A stretch of 63,675 nucleotides of DNA from CAZRRV01 sp964602735 (GTDB taxonomy: Bacteria > Bacillota > Clostridia > Oscillospirales > Acutalibacteraceae). Under the pieces are notes generated by a model, which saw nothing but the letters and a program-made list of their open reading frames with translations, had not been told where the DNA came from and made no database searches. The stretch lies in the NCBI GenBank assembly GCA_964602735.1, contig CAZRRV010000004.1:1-63675 (forward strand). Reading direction: 5' to 3'. A program made the position numbers and the translations under genes. Positions within the stretch are counted from its first letter, which is position 1; the number at the start of each line of letters is the position of its first letter. Shown piece by piece: positions 1 to 9,144 of this stretch.

Positions 1-23
1 CCCCCCCCCCCCCTGAATGTCAA
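1..23 (-). promoter_or_regulatory. Partial poly-G-spacer promoter pointing out of the window
   Basis: On the minus strand a consensus -35 box TTGACA (18-23) is followed by TTCA and at least 13 G (bases 1-13 read C on the + strand), where the window ends. The -10 box would lie outside. The 16 bases after the C tract are identical to those at 63247-63262, where the same arrangement ends in a perfect TATAAT. I infer a second copy of the same phase-variable promoter cassette, driving an unseen leftward gene. Tract length and -10 cannot be judged from here. Confidence 0.6.
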
Positions 24-163
24 CACTTTATACAATAAAATTTTATTTTTTACATAAAAAAGTTTTTTTGCCGCTTTTCCTCAAAAAAATCGCGCTCCGC
101 CGCAATACAACGGCGAAGCACGGCAAAGAAATTATCGAAAGCGGCGAAACAAAATATTGCCGC

Positions 164-216
164 AAAAAAAATACCGCCGTGCGCGGTAAACCCGCAAACG
201 CGCACAACGGTATTTT
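164..216 (-). terminator. Terminator after recG
   Basis: On the minus strand a GC-rich inverted repeat (arms about 171-186 and 199-212, roughly 13 pairs with G-U) is followed by an eight-T run (164-171 read as A on the + strand). It lies about 60 bases past the recG stop codon and would end the recG/DAK2/Asp23 transcript before the promoter at the window edge. A T-rich stretch on the other side means it could work in both directions. Confidence 0.75.
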
Positions 217-272
217 ACATTATTAAATTGCGGAAAAATTCTGCCACGCGGGAACAGCCGGGGCGTTAAAAT

Positions 273-2288
273 TTATTCCCCGGTACTGTCGTGAATGTTC
301 CGGCGGCAAATTTCAAGCAGTTCGGGATAATCGGTAAGCCCGGGGTTCAATTTAAGCAGCTTTTTCGCGTCGCGGGCGGAGGCTTTAAGCATATTCAGGT
401 CGGTATACAAATCGGCGAGACGGAACAGCGGCAGCCCGTGCTGGCGCTTCCCGAGAAAATCGCCGGGGCCGCGGAGTTTAAGATCGGCATCGGATATTTC
501 AAAACCGTTGTCGGTATTTTTAAGTATCCGCAGACGGTTTACGCTTTCCTCGGATTTACCGTCGGAAACGAGAATACAGTAGGATTTTTCGCTTCCCCGC
601 CCTATCCGGCCGCGCAACTGGTGAAGTTGAGCCAGACCGAACCGCTCCGCGTTTTCGACAACCATCACCGTGGCGTTGGGAACATCGACGCCTATTTCGA
701 TAACGGTAGTCGCCACCAGAATTTTAATTTCCCCGTTCAAAAACCTGCGCATAACCGAAGTTTTGTCTTTCGGTTTCATTTTCCCGTGCAACAGACCGAT
801 CCCGTAATCCGCGAACACCCCTTTTGAAAGTTCGTTATAATAATTTTCGGCGGAGATCAGGTTTTCATCTTCGCTGTCTTCCACGGCGGGGCAGACAATG
901 TACGCCTGCCGGCCGCTGTCGATATTCTTCTTTATAAAAGCGTATATTCTCCGATGGTACGATGTATCAACCACATAGGTCGACACGGGCTGTCTCCCGG
1001 CCGGCAGAGTATCAATAACGCTTATATCCAGGTCTCCGTACAAAATCATGCCGAGCGTTCGCGGAATCGGGGTGGCGGACAGCACGAGAGTATGCGGGCT
1101 GTCGCCCTTTTCGGAAAGGCGGGAGCGCTGTTCAACGCCGAAACGGTGCTGTTCGTCGGTTACGACCAGGCCGAGCGAATCGAAAAGCACATCGGGCATT
1201 ATTACGGCGTGGGTCCCGATCAACAGATGAATCTTTCCGCTGCGGAGTTCGGCTTTAACCGCCTTTTTTTCTTTCGCCGGGGTAGAACCCGTAAGCAGAG
1301 CGACGGCTATACCGGTGCCCTCAAAAAACCGGCTGAATGTGGCAAAATGCTGTTCGGCCAAAATCTCGGTGGGAGCCATTACCGCCGCCTGATAACCGTT
1401 CTTTATAACCGTGTAGGCAAGCGACGCCGCGACAGCCGTTTTCCCGGATCCCACATCCCCCTGCACAAGCCTGTGCAGCCGTTTGCCCGACCGCATATCG
1501 CCGATACATTCCCCGATAACACGGTTCTGCGATTCGGTAAGAGTAAACGGCAGCCGCGCCGCAAATTCGGCCGACTTATCGCTCGTTATTCGCACATTCG
1601 TGGTTTTATCGAGCGTTGCGGTATGCAGAAGCAACGAAAGCTGGAAAACGAAAAGTTCATCGTAGGCCAGCCTTCGGCGCGCCGCCGCGAGTGCCGCCGA
1701 ATCCGGCGGATGGTGTATATTGTTCAGCGCCGTTTTATAATCGGGGAATTTATATGCCGATTTTATCGGTTCGGGCAGATAATCATCAATCGCGTAACTG
1801 TTCAGCGCGTTTATTATGATTTTTTCGATGGTTTTGGATGACAGCCCGTTTACGGCGGGATATACGGGTATATATTCTCGCCTGTCCGACGGATATATTT
1901 CGGGCGAGGCCATCTGTTTCCCCAAAAAGTTTTCCGTAACCGTGCCGTAAAACAAATAGTTTTCACCGAATTTCAACCGTTCGGCGATATATTTTGTGTT
2001 AAACAGAGTTATATCCATTTCCGATTTCCCGTCGGTTACGGTAAAGCGGTAAACGGTAAGGTTTGTTCGGTACTTCTTTTGCTCGACGGCGCCTCCCACC
2101 CTCGCAAGGACGGCACATTTCCGACCGGGCTGAGCGTCGGCTATCGATACGGGAGCCGAAAGATCGATGTATTTGCGAGGGTATAACCGAATAAGGGCGT
2201 CGAGATTGTCGACACCCAGCCGATTGAACAGCCGTGCGCGCTTCTCTCCGACGCCCTTTACATACCGAATATCGAGGTTGCCGTTCAT
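273..2288 (-). CDS. recG: ATP-dependent DNA helicase RecG
   Basis: RecG is the monomeric branch-migration helicase that reverses stalled forks and processes Holliday junctions. The 671-residue product has the family's usual length. An N-terminal helix-hairpin-helix-like start (GVGEKRARLFNRLG, residues 12-25) leads into the OB-fold wedge (about 55-150). The two helicase lobes follow, with Walker A GDVGSGKT near residue 277, a DEQH box (VTDEQHRFG) near 377, motif III-like LSATPIPRTL and motif VI QLRGRIGRG. The gene lies 3 bases after the upstream DAK2 gene. The order Asp23-DAK2-recG is conserved across Firmicutes, which supports the call. A terminator hairpin follows the stop. Confidence 0.97.
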   Translation of the reverse strand: MNGNLDIRYVKGVGEKRARLFNRLGVDNLDALIRLYPRKYIDLSAPVSIADAQPGRKCAVLARVGGAVEQKKYRTNLTVYRFTVTDGKSEMDITLFNTKYIAERLKFGENYLFYGTVTENFLGKQMASPEIYPSDRREYIPVYPAVNGLSSKTIEKIIINALNSYAIDDYLPEPIKSAYKFPDYKTALNNIHHPPDSAALAAARRRLAYDELFVFQLSLLLHTATLDKTTNVRITSDKSAEFAARLPFTLTESQNRVIGECIGDMRSGKRLHRLVQGDVGSGKTAVAASLAYTVIKNGYQAAVMAPTEILAEQHFATFSRFFEGTGIAVALLTGSTPAKEKKAVKAELRSGKIHLLIGTHAVIMPDVLFDSLGLVVTDEQHRFGVEQRSRLSEKGDSPHTLVLSATPIPRTLGMILYGDLDISVIDTLPAGRQPVSTYVVDTSYHRRIYAFIKKNIDSGRQAYIVCPAVEDSEDENLISAENYYNELSKGVFADYGIGLLHGKMKPKDKTSVMRRFLNGEIKILVATTVIEIGVDVPNATVMVVENAERFGLAQLHQLRGRIGRGSEKSYCILVSDGKSEESVNRLRILKNTDNGFEISDADLKLRGPGDFLGKRQHGLPLFRLADLYTDLNMLKASARDAKKLLKLNPGLTDYPELLEICRRNIHDSTGE

Positions 2289-2291
2289 CTG

Positions 2292-3947
2292 TTATTCAAC
2301 CGATATCATGAAGTAATAAACCGGCTGCCCGCCGTTCACCAGAGAAATCTCAATCTCCTCGCTTACCTTTGCTGCCACCGCGTTTTTAATATCCTCGGCC
2401 TGACTGTCGGTCACTCCCTCGCCGTAAATCAGCGTAATAAAAGCGGTAGACTTTTTTACAAGGCTTTTGGTAAGCTTTACGACCGCATGTTTCAAATCGC
2501 TGTCGAGAAACGAGATTTTTCCGTTCCCCATGGCGATAAGTTCGCCTCTGTGAATGGTTTTATCGTCGTAACTCGAATCGCGCGCCGCAAATGTGATCTG
2601 CCCGGTTTGAACGTTTTCGCCGGCTTTCTGCATGGCGACGGCGTTCTCCTCCGGGGAAAGTTCGGGATCGAAAGCCAGCATCGCTGAAATCCCCTGCGGA
2701 ACCGTACTGGTGGGCAGTACGATAACTTTTCTCGTACTTAACGGCACCGCCTGTTCGCTTGCCATAATAATGTTTTTATTGTTCGGCAGAACCACAACCG
2801 TTTTGGCGGGCGTCGCCTCAATCGCGCGGAGAATGTCGTCTGTGCTCGGGTTCATGGTCTGCCCGCCGCTGACTATATTGTCGACCGACAAATCTTTGAA
2901 CAGCGAGGAAACCCCCTCGCCGGCGCACACCGCTACAAAACCTATTTCATTGTCCTGCGGAGCGGATGTTACGCCCTGTTCGCCTTCTTTTTCCCTTTCA
3001 GCCTCAACGGCGGCGTCGTGCGCGGCCCGTTCGTGCTGATCACGCATATTTTCGATCTTTATGTTTACAAGTGCGCCGAAAGTTAACGCTTTTTCAATAA
3101 CCTTACCCGGATGCGCGGTATGAACATGAACTTTTATTATATCGTCGTCGTCGGCGACGACAACACAGTCACCGACCGTTTCGAGATAAGCCCGCAATAC
3201 CGCGGGATCCTTTTCGCCGGAACGGCGCACAATAAATTCGGTACAGTACGGGAATCGTATTTCATCGCTCGATTCTGCGGCGGCATTTTTTTCTTTCTTC
3301 CGATCGGCAACGCCTTCGTCCGCAGCGGTACCGATAATAACGCCTTCTTCGAAAACGGAACGCATACCTTCTAATATTACGATAAACCCCGCGCCGCCGG
3401 CGTCAACCACGCCTGCCTTTTTAAGCACCGGCAAAAGATCGGGGGTTTTTTTCAGCGTTTCTTTCGCGCCGTCGAGCAGCGCGGCAAAAACGCCTGCCTC
3501 GTCCGCCCCGTTCGCGAGCGCCCGTTTCGCGCTTTCGGACCCCACCCTGGCAACGGTCAGTATCGTCCCCTCCGTAGGTTTCATGACCGCTTTGTACGCG
3601 GCGTCAACACCGGCACTTATCGCCTCGCACAACGTTCCGGCGTTGACTTCCGATTTTCCCGCAAGAGTTTTGGCGAATCCGCGAAACAAAAGAGATAAAA
3701 TAACCCCGGAATTCCCGCGTGCCCCGCGCAACAGCGCGGAGGCGCAGGTTTTCGCGACGTCGTTGACGCCGGCATCGTTCATAAGCGCGACCTCGCGCGA
3801 GGCGTTTTGAATCGTCATGCTCATATTCGTGCCGGTATCACCGTCCGGCACGGGGAAAACGTTGAGCTCATCGATCTTACGCCGGTTATTGGCGATATTG
3901 TTCGCGGCGGATATTACGGCGTCGCGCAGTTTGTTTCCAGTCAGCAA
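2292..3947 (-). CDS. DAK2/DegV-type fatty acid kinase subunit (FakA/YloV family)
   Basis: This is a 551-residue DhaL/DAK2-domain kinase. The ATP and metal site is visible as DGDTGTNM (residues 35-42), followed by RGARGNSGVILS (about 75-86). The C-terminal half matches the YloV/FakA extension that works with a DegV-like FakB acyl-binding partner to phosphorylate fatty acids in many Firmicutes. No FakB-like gene is in the window, so the substrate is inferred from the family. It sits between Asp23 (29 bases upstream) and recG (3 bases downstream), a standard operon. Dihydroxyacetone kinase is less likely because the DhaK half is absent and the length fits FakA. Confidence 0.88.
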   Translation of the reverse strand: MLTGNKLRDAVISAANNIANNRRKIDELNVFPVPDGDTGTNMSMTIQNASREVALMNDAGVNDVAKTCASALLRGARGNSGVILSLLFRGFAKTLAGKSEVNAGTLCEAISAGVDAAYKAVMKPTEGTILTVARVGSESAKRALANGADEAGVFAALLDGAKETLKKTPDLLPVLKKAGVVDAGGAGFIVILEGMRSVFEEGVIIGTAADEGVADRKKEKNAAAESSDEIRFPYCTEFIVRRSGEKDPAVLRAYLETVGDCVVVADDDDIIKVHVHTAHPGKVIEKALTFGALVNIKIENMRDQHERAAHDAAVEAEREKEGEQGVTSAPQDNEIGFVAVCAGEGVSSLFKDLSVDNIVSGGQTMNPSTDDILRAIEATPAKTVVVLPNNKNIIMASEQAVPLSTRKVIVLPTSTVPQGISAMLAFDPELSPEENAVAMQKAGENVQTGQITFAARDSSYDDKTIHRGELIAMGNGKISFLDSDLKHAVVKLTKSLVKKSTAFITLIYGEGVTDSQAEDIKNAVAAKVSEEIEISLVNGGQPVYYFMISVE

Positions 3948-3976
3948 AATATACAGCCCCTATCGCAAAACTACGG

Positions 3977-4324
3977 TTATTCTTTGATATTCCCGATCTT
4001 TACAATTACCCTGTCGACGGTAATGCCGGTAATTTCGAATACCGTGTACTTGATTTTATTGATAATACTCTTTGCTATCGCGTTTATATTCATTCCGTAA
4101 ACAACCGAAATATGAACTTCGATAACGAGATTGTCGATGTCGCCCCCGATCTCGATTCCGTCGTCAACGGCGTCTTTGCGGGCGAAAAACCGGGATATTT
4201 TCTGTTTGCGGCTCGGGAGCATCCCGGCGACGCCGTAGCACGAACCGACCGCTTTCCCGATTATTTTCGAGAAATACGCGTTCGTAACCGCGATTTGCCC
4301 CAGATGATTTTCATAAACGGTCAT
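3977..4324 (-). CDS. Asp23/Gls24 family envelope stress protein
   Basis: A 115-residue Asp23/Gls24 family protein, about the usual size (110-130). It shows the family's start (NHLGQIAVTNAYFSKIIGKA) and the CYGVAGM block around residue 33, and has no membrane segment or signal peptide. Family members are soluble and associate with the membrane through partners. The role is poorly defined but is linked to alkaline and envelope stress. It is first in the Asp23-DAK2-recG operon, in the same order as B. subtilis yloU-yloV-recG. The cell may hold other Asp23 paralogues. Confidence 0.88.
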   Translation of the reverse strand: MTVYENHLGQIAVTNAYFSKIIGKAVGSCYGVAGMLPSRKQKISRFFARKDAVDDGIEIGGDIDNLVIEVHISVVYGMNINAIAKSIINKIKYTVFEITGITVDRVIVKIGNIKE

Positions 4325-4407
4325 TTACAGTCCTCCCAACAAAAATTGCGGCAACACTACCCGCGGATAATGGCGCGAAGGATTCGGAACACGCACGAAC
4401 CAACGCC

Positions 4408-6090
4408 TCATTTGAAAACGGTATTTTCAATATTGTAAAAATAATCGCTCGCCGTGGGGTATGGCGCGGTTTTAATATCCGACGCGTAAACACAAACCCC
4501 GCATTTGAAACAGAGCGGCACTACGGGCATTGCGGTATTAAAAGCGGCAATAACATCAAACACCGAAGCTTCGAGTTTTTTATACTGTGCGACTGTTTCC
4601 GATAATTTTACCCTGGCATTTTCGCCCGTTTGCGGCAGTGAGCCGTTTGTCGATTCCGAAGCGGAAGCCGAGCTGCCGCCTGCCGTTGCCGATTCGGATG
4701 AAACGTTGCCGGAAGCCGTTGAGCTCCGGGGATCGGAAGTTTCCGGATCCGCGCCGACCTCGCCGTCGATAACCCCGTACGCCGCGGCTCCTCCCTCGAG
4801 CGCGAACGACGAAATATCCATATTCCGACGGATTTGTATTTCCGCGAGGAACAGTTGAAAATTCCCGGATTTAAGGCGTTCGGAAAATTCGTTGAACCCG
4901 ACCTTTTCGACTTTTATACCGATACCCGTTTCTTTAAGCTGAGACTTTATAACGTTTGCCGCGGCCACCCGCTCGGGATCGGAATCGGGACATAACAGCG
5001 AAAACGAAAGCGCGGCTCCCCCGGCGCCGTACCTTATACCCGTCGAACTCTTTTTATTATAACCCGCTTCTTCTAAATTTGCAACAGCAATATCTTTATT
5101 TCCGCTTTCCTCAATATACTGCAAGTCCTTCGCCGCGTCCCACATCGGATTATAGGGGCTGCCGGCGGCGACCGCATCGGAATGGAAAGAACTTTCGACA
5201 ATTTTACCCCGGTTCAACGCTGCCGACAGTGCCTGCCTTACCCCGGTAACGGCAAGCCGGCTGTCTTTCTGGTTAACGCCGATGTAAACAAGTTTGTTCA
5301 GTACGATGTTCCGGCTTGTACCGTTTAATTTCGGCATCTCGCCGTCGGACAAATCGGTATAATAGTAATCCACGGCACCCACCTCAAGCTGATGGCTCGC
5401 GGCGGTTTTATCGGGAGTATCGACAAGGTGTATTGCCGGAACAGCCACTCTGCCGTTATGATAAGACGGATTGGCTTTAAGAACGCCGTCGCTTTCGGAA
5501 TAAATATATCTTCCGCAGCCGATCGGCGGCAGCGGCAGATTGTCGTCGCTCTTGCGGCTGTCGCTGTCGGCTTTTATTATCGGGAAATCGAGAAAATTGC
5601 AGAAATTACCGTCAGGCGACTTTAACTTGAAAACAATTCGGCCGTCATTCCCCTCGGAACACGAAACCGATCCGAATACCGAATTATACGAATCCGATTT
5701 TTTCGCAAGATTGAACGAATAAATCACATCTTTCACGCCGACGGCGGAACCGTCGCTGAATGATGCGGATTTTAACGCCACGGTAACGTCGTTCGCCGTA
5801 ATCCCGATATCGTCGGCAAGACACTTCTGCACATTATAACCGGCGTCTAATTTTATCAGCGGGTCGTAAAGGAGGTCGCATAATTCCCGGTTATATTTTG
5901 TGGAACAGGTATAGGGATTCAGCGAATCGGCCTTGCAGTACAACAGAGAAAGTTCGCGCGTTTTTCCGTTACCCGTCAGACCGGGAGCCTTTGAGGCGGA
6001 GGGACCGGCGGCCGGCGTTTCGCCGCCGCATCCGCAACAGCATATAATAAGCGTTACCGCAGTAAGCAATAACGAAAAAAATCTTTTCAC
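4408..6090 (-). CDS. Extracellular solute-binding lipoprotein, family 5 (oligopeptide type)
   Basis: A 560-residue ABC-importer binding protein of the SBP_bac_5 (DppA/OppA) type. The N-terminus is a lipoprotein signal with a cysteine cluster (CCCGC, residues 17-21). The family signature is seen in LNPYTCSTKYNRELCDLLYDPL and ADDIGITANDVTVALK. Residues about 450-490 form a serine/alanine/threonine-rich insert not typical of the family, ending in LPQTGE at 485-490. No hydrophobic segment follows it, so it is not a sortase signal. No permease or ATPase genes are next to it, so it is an orphan whose transporter must lie elsewhere. It follows the MATE gene by 43 bases and may be co-transcribed with it. 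Confidence 0.85.
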   Translation of the reverse strand: MKRFFSLLLTAVTLIICCCGCGGETPAAGPSASKAPGLTGNGKTRELSLLYCKADSLNPYTCSTKYNRELCDLLYDPLIKLDAGYNVQKCLADDIGITANDVTVALKSASFSDGSAVGVKDVIYSFNLAKKSDSYNSVFGSVSCSEGNDGRIVFKLKSPDGNFCNFLDFPIIKADSDSRKSDDNLPLPPIGCGRYIYSESDGVLKANPSYHNGRVAVPAIHLVDTPDKTAASHQLEVGAVDYYYTDLSDGEMPKLNGTSRNIVLNKLVYIGVNQKDSRLAVTGVRQALSAALNRGKIVESSFHSDAVAAGSPYNPMWDAAKDLQYIEESGNKDIAVANLEEAGYNKKSSTGIRYGAGGAALSFSLLCPDSDPERVAAANVIKSQLKETGIGIKVEKVGFNEFSERLKSGNFQLFLAEIQIRRNMDISSFALEGGAAAYGVIDGEVGADPETSDPRSSTASGNVSSESATAGGSSASASESTNGSLPQTGENARVKLSETVAQYKKLEASVFDVIAAFNTAMPVVPLCFKCGVCVYASDIKTAPYPTASDYFYNIENTVFK

Positions 6091-6133
6091 TCTTCACCAT
6101 CCCCGTTCGGCAACGGAACCGCAAACGATCGGT

Positions 6134-7492
6134 TTAACCCGAGCGCGATTTTTCCGCACGGTCGATTCGCCGCATTAAAATAACATAAAGTATCGGAAAC
6201 AAAACGCCGGCGGCCACCCATGCGATAGGCGACGCATAAACCACGCTGTCGTAACCCCACGACTTCAAAAAGCAAACGGAAATCAAACATCTGGCGATAA
6301 GTTCGGCCAATCCCCCGAACATCGCATAATTTGAAAATCCGAGCCCCTGCACAATCGATCTGAAAATGTAGATGCTGGCGAGCGGTAAAACGAACAACGC
6401 GCTCACGCGAAGACAATGCGCGCCGAGCTCGATAATTTTTTCTCTCCCCGGTTCGCCGGCGTCGAGAAACAGCGCCACCATTCGCGAACCGGCGAACCAG
6501 AAGCACAGAGCCGTTATAATCATTATCGGAAGCATAATCAGACAGGCGCTGCGTGCTCCCTTGCGTATTCTGTCGATTTTATGCGCCCCGAGATTCTGCG
6601 AGCAATAGGGAACCATCGCGGTTCCGAGCGACTCCATTATCCCGCCGTGGAATATGTTCATTATTTTCGCGGCGGTGGAAAAAGCGGTAACATATATCGT
6701 CCCCAAAGTGTTGAGCACGGTTTGAACCACAATCGTTCCCACGGCGATTACCGACATCTGCAATCCCATGGGGAGCGAAATTCCCACGGTGCGCTTAATC
6801 ATTTTCCCGGAAAATCGCCATTCTTTGCCTTTCGGGAATAAAACGGGAAGCTTAAAGTAGATAAAGAAGACACAGAACAGCGCGGAAAAAAGCTGAGCAA
6901 TCATCGTTGCCAGCGCGACTCCGATAACCGCAAGCCCGATTTTAACGAAAAATATATTAAGTACAATATTAAGCACCGTGGCAATGCATAAACTCATCAG
7001 GGGGGTTTTACTGTCTCCCGCGGCGCGGAGAATATTCGCGGTAAAATTGTAAAACGCAAGGCACACGGTACCCGCAAATGTAAAAATCATATACTGCCGG
7101 GCGTAACCGTAGATATCCCCGGGAAATTTCATCAGGGTAAGTATGACATCGGTAAGCGGAATTGTTACCGCGGTTAAGCCAGCCGAAACGATAACCGTAA
7201 GATAAACGCCCTGCGCTACATATTCACGCATACGCCCGTACTGTTTTGCGCCGAAATGCGACGCAACCGGCACCGCGCAACCAGCCGTAATCCCGGACAA
7301 AAATCCGAGAAACAAAAAGCTTACGGATCCGGTAGCGCCCACCGCTGCGAGAGCGTCGGCGTTTACCATTCTCCCTACGATCACGGTATCGGCGACATTG
7401 TATATCTGCTGCAGAATATTACAGAATGCATAGGGCAGAAAAAATCTGAAAATCAGTTTAGTGGAGTTGCCCTCAGTTAAATCGCGGGTCAT
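6134..7492 (-). CDS. MATE family multidrug/metabolite exporter
   Basis: A cation-coupled MATE antiporter of 452 residues, typical length, with about 12 membrane segments in two similar halves. The family start is clear (LTEGNSTKLIFRFFLPYAFCNILQQIYNVADTVIVGR, here cited in pieces: NVADTVIVGR about residue 34 and GATGSVSFLFLGFLSGITAG about 54). I place the start at the ATG that gives MTRDLTEGN, because the reading frame extends nine codons upstream without a family match. A -35/-10 pair at 7575-7603 lies about 80 bases upstream. The substrate cannot be predicted. Confidence 0.92.
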   Translation of the reverse strand: MTRDLTEGNSTKLIFRFFLPYAFCNILQQIYNVADTVIVGRMVNADALAAVGATGSVSFLFLGFLSGITAGCAVPVASHFGAKQYGRMREYVAQGVYLTVIVSAGLTAVTIPLTDVILTLMKFPGDIYGYARQYMIFTFAGTVCLAFYNFTANILRAAGDSKTPLMSLCIATVLNIVLNIFFVKIGLAVIGVALATMIAQLFSALFCVFFIYFKLPVLFPKGKEWRFSGKMIKRTVGISLPMGLQMSVIAVGTIVVQTVLNTLGTIYVTAFSTAAKIMNIFHGGIMESLGTAMVPYCSQNLGAHKIDRIRKGARSACLIMLPIMIITALCFWFAGSRMVALFLDAGEPGREKIIELGAHCLRVSALFVLPLASIYIFRSIVQGLGFSNYAMFGGLAELIARCLISVCFLKSWGYDSVVYASPIAWVAAGVLFPILYVILMRRIDRAEKSRSG

Positions 7493-7574
7493 CTGCCGCC
7501 TCCTGCCGTGAAAATACACCGGGCGTACCGCCCGTCAGATCGGAGCACAAATAAAGTTCATACCGACCGAGTGT

Positions 7575-7603
7575 ATACTATCACCCGAAAATTCATTTGT
7601 CAA
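7575..7603 (-). promoter_or_regulatory. Promoter for the MATE gene
   Basis: The minus strand carries TTGACA (7598-7603), a 17-base spacer and TAGTAT (7575-7580), a near-consensus vegetative promoter. The predicted start is near 7568, about 75 bases before the MATE ATG. Confidence 0.75.
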
Positions 7604-7698
7604 CATAATATTTTCCGCGGAAACGCATTTGCTCCGCCGTATTTTCGCCCGGCTTTTCATGCGCCGCTCACGCAAATACGAACCCGCCCGTCCTCCGA

Positions 7699-8598
7699 CT
7701 ATTTCCCCGTAAGAGCGAGTATGCCGTCGCGGCGTGCAAGACCCTCACACGCCGCCGTAGCGCCTCCCGCCGCGGTTCCGAGTTCCAAAGCGCGATCGTA
7801 ATCGCCGGTTTTTATATAACCCGCTATAAACCCCGCGACCATAGAATCTCCCGCTCCTACGGTATTTACCGTTTTTACGGGTTTTGCCTTCATAAAATGC
7901 GTTTTCCCGAATTCATCAAGCAGATAAGCTCCCTCCGCGCCCATGGAAACCAGAACATTTAAGGCTCCGGCATCCCTCAATCTCGCGGCATACATTCCGA
8001 TTTCTTTCGGCGATGTGATTTTAACCCCGAACATTTCACCGAGTTCGTCGCTGTTGGGCTTGACAAGGAACGGTTTGTACCGTAATGTATCGAGCAAAAG
8101 ATCGCCCGTAGCGTCGACCGCAACACGAACGCCCCGGCCGTCAAGCCTCTCCATTACCGTTTTATATATATCACGCGGAAGGGTTCGCGGTACACTGCCC
8201 GCCAGCACCAGAATATCCCCGTCGTTCAAATTCTCCAATTTTTTCAGCAGTTTTTCAATATCGCACGCGGAAATATCAGGCCCCTGACCGTTAATGTCGG
8301 TCTCCGCCCCCGAGCGTATCTTTACGTTTATACGGGTAAACCCTTTTTCAAGGCGCACAAAATCCGCGCTAATACCTCTGGCTGTAAGTTCTGACACTAC
8401 CATATTCCCCGTAGACCCGGCGATAAATCCGGTGGCGACGGAATCGACGCCGAGCTCGTTCAACACCTGGGAAACGTTAACGCCTTTCCCCCCGCAAAAC
8501 AACCGCTCTTTTACGGAACGGTTTATTTCCCCGGTTTTGATGTCTTCGACATAGACGAGATAATCAACCGCGGGATTGACTGTAACGGTATAAATCAT
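7699..8598 (-). CDS. 1-phosphofructokinase-type PfkB sugar kinase
   Basis: A 299-residue PfkB-family kinase of the FruK/LacC branch, which phosphorylates fructose-1-phosphate or tagatose-6-phosphate. The start MIYTVTVNPAVDYLVYV is the typical FruK N-terminus. Further signatures are GGKGVNVSQVLNELG near residue 38 and the catalytic GAGDSMVAGFIAGY near residue 250, where Asp is the base. I use the internal ATG that gives MIYTVTVNP. An upstream in-frame ATG adds eight residues without family support. No fruA, fruR or lacD gene is adjacent, so the exact substrate is open; 1-phosphofructokinase is most likely. Confidence 0.85.
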   Translation of the reverse strand: MIYTVTVNPAVDYLVYVEDIKTGEINRSVKERLFCGGKGVNVSQVLNELGVDSVATGFIAGSTGNMVVSELTARGISADFVRLEKGFTRINVKIRSGAETDINGQGPDISACDIEKLLKKLENLNDGDILVLAGSVPRTLPRDIYKTVMERLDGRGVRVAVDATGDLLLDTLRYKPFLVKPNSDELGEMFGVKITSPKEIGMYAARLRDAGALNVLVSMGAEGAYLLDEFGKTHFMKAKPVKTVNTVGAGDSMVAGFIAGYIKTGDYDRALELGTAAGGATAACEGLARRDGILALTGK

Positions 8599-8827
8599 AC
8601 GACTCTCTCCCATGCGACGCATTGACGGTAAAATTGCGAATCCCCGAATTTCCGTTCACCGAAAACTTCCGGCGCTACCGCGTGATACGCGTCTGCGGCT
8701 TTACCGCCCGTCTGTTTTTTTCACGCCGACTAAACAGCGGGCCCGGAACGCGGTCGCATCCGAACTGCTTCCGAAAGGTATTGCGACAAACTTGCATTTT
8801 AACCGCGAACGCAAAGTCATTATACAG

Positions 8828-8862
8828 CAAAAGCCCCGAAACGCAAATTGCGCGTCGAGGCT
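8828..8862 (-). terminator. Terminator after tRNA-Tyr
   Basis: A minus-strand hairpin (arms 8832-8840 and 8854-8862, with an inner CGCAA/TTGCG helix) is followed by TTTTGCTG. It sits 10 bases past the end of tRNA-Tyr. The T run is short. A TATAAT (8819-8824) with a weak TTGCGT (8841-8846, 16-base spacer) overlaps it and could serve the downstream kinase gene. Confidence 0.55.
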
Positions 8863-8871
8863 CTCAACCGG

Positions 8872-8953
8872 TGGAGGAGGGTGGATTCGAACCACCGAAG
8901 GCATTGCCAGCAGATTTACAGTCTGTCCCCTTTGGCCGCTCGGGAACTCCTCC
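8872..8953 (-). tRNA. tRNA-Tyr (GTA)
   Basis: An 82-base class II tRNA. The acceptor GGAGGAG/CTCCTCC, anticodon loop CTGTAAA (anticodon GTA), long variable arm and perfect T arm (GGTGG-TTCGAAT-CCACC) are all visible. The discriminator is A. The next bases are CCG, so CCA is not encoded. It is co-transcribed with tRNA-Thr, which lies 20 bases upstream. Confidence 0.96.
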
Positions 8954-8973
8954 GTATATAATACAGCCTCCGG

Positions 8974-9046
8974 AGCTGGTGGACGGATTTGAACCCCCGA
9001 CCTGCTGATTACAAATCAGCTGCTCTACCGACTGAGCTACACCAGC
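8974..9046 (-). tRNA. tRNA-Thr (TGT)
   Basis: A 73-base tRNA with acceptor GCTGGTG/CACCAGC, D arm GCTC/GAGC and anticodon arm GCTGA-TTTGTAA-TCAGC (anticodon TGT). CCA is not encoded. The T stem reads GGGGG/CCGTC and so holds one G-G mismatch and one G-U pair. It is first in a two-tRNA unit with tRNA-Tyr, behind the promoter at 9061-9089. Confidence 0.95.
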
Positions 9047-9060
9047 GAGCCACGAATGCT

Positions 9061-9089
9061 ATATTATCACATATGACGATATTTGTCAA
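9061..9089 (-). promoter_or_regulatory. Promoter of the tRNA-Thr/tRNA-Tyr unit
   Basis: Minus strand: TTGACA (9084-9089), 17-base spacer, TAATAT (9061-9066). The -10 lies 15 bases before the mature 5' end of tRNA-Thr, normal spacing for a stable RNA promoter. Confidence 0.85.
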
Positions 9090-9144
9090 GCGCGTTTAAT
9101 CTTAAAAATACAATTTTCCTGCGCAACCGGCAAAGTGGAGCGGA

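Noticed and set aside
17..226. 69-codon open frame at the left edge on the + strand
   Set aside because: It starts next to the C tract, has no ribosome site, covers the -35 flank and the recG terminator, and its product has no family-like features.
954..1841. 295-codon open frame opposite recG
   Set aside because: Antisense shadow of a well-supported helicase gene; composition effect, no ribosome site or family match.
4621..4640. LPQTGE in the family 5 binding lipoprotein as a sortase signal
   Set aside because: It is 70 residues from the C-terminus and is not followed by a hydrophobic segment and positive tail.
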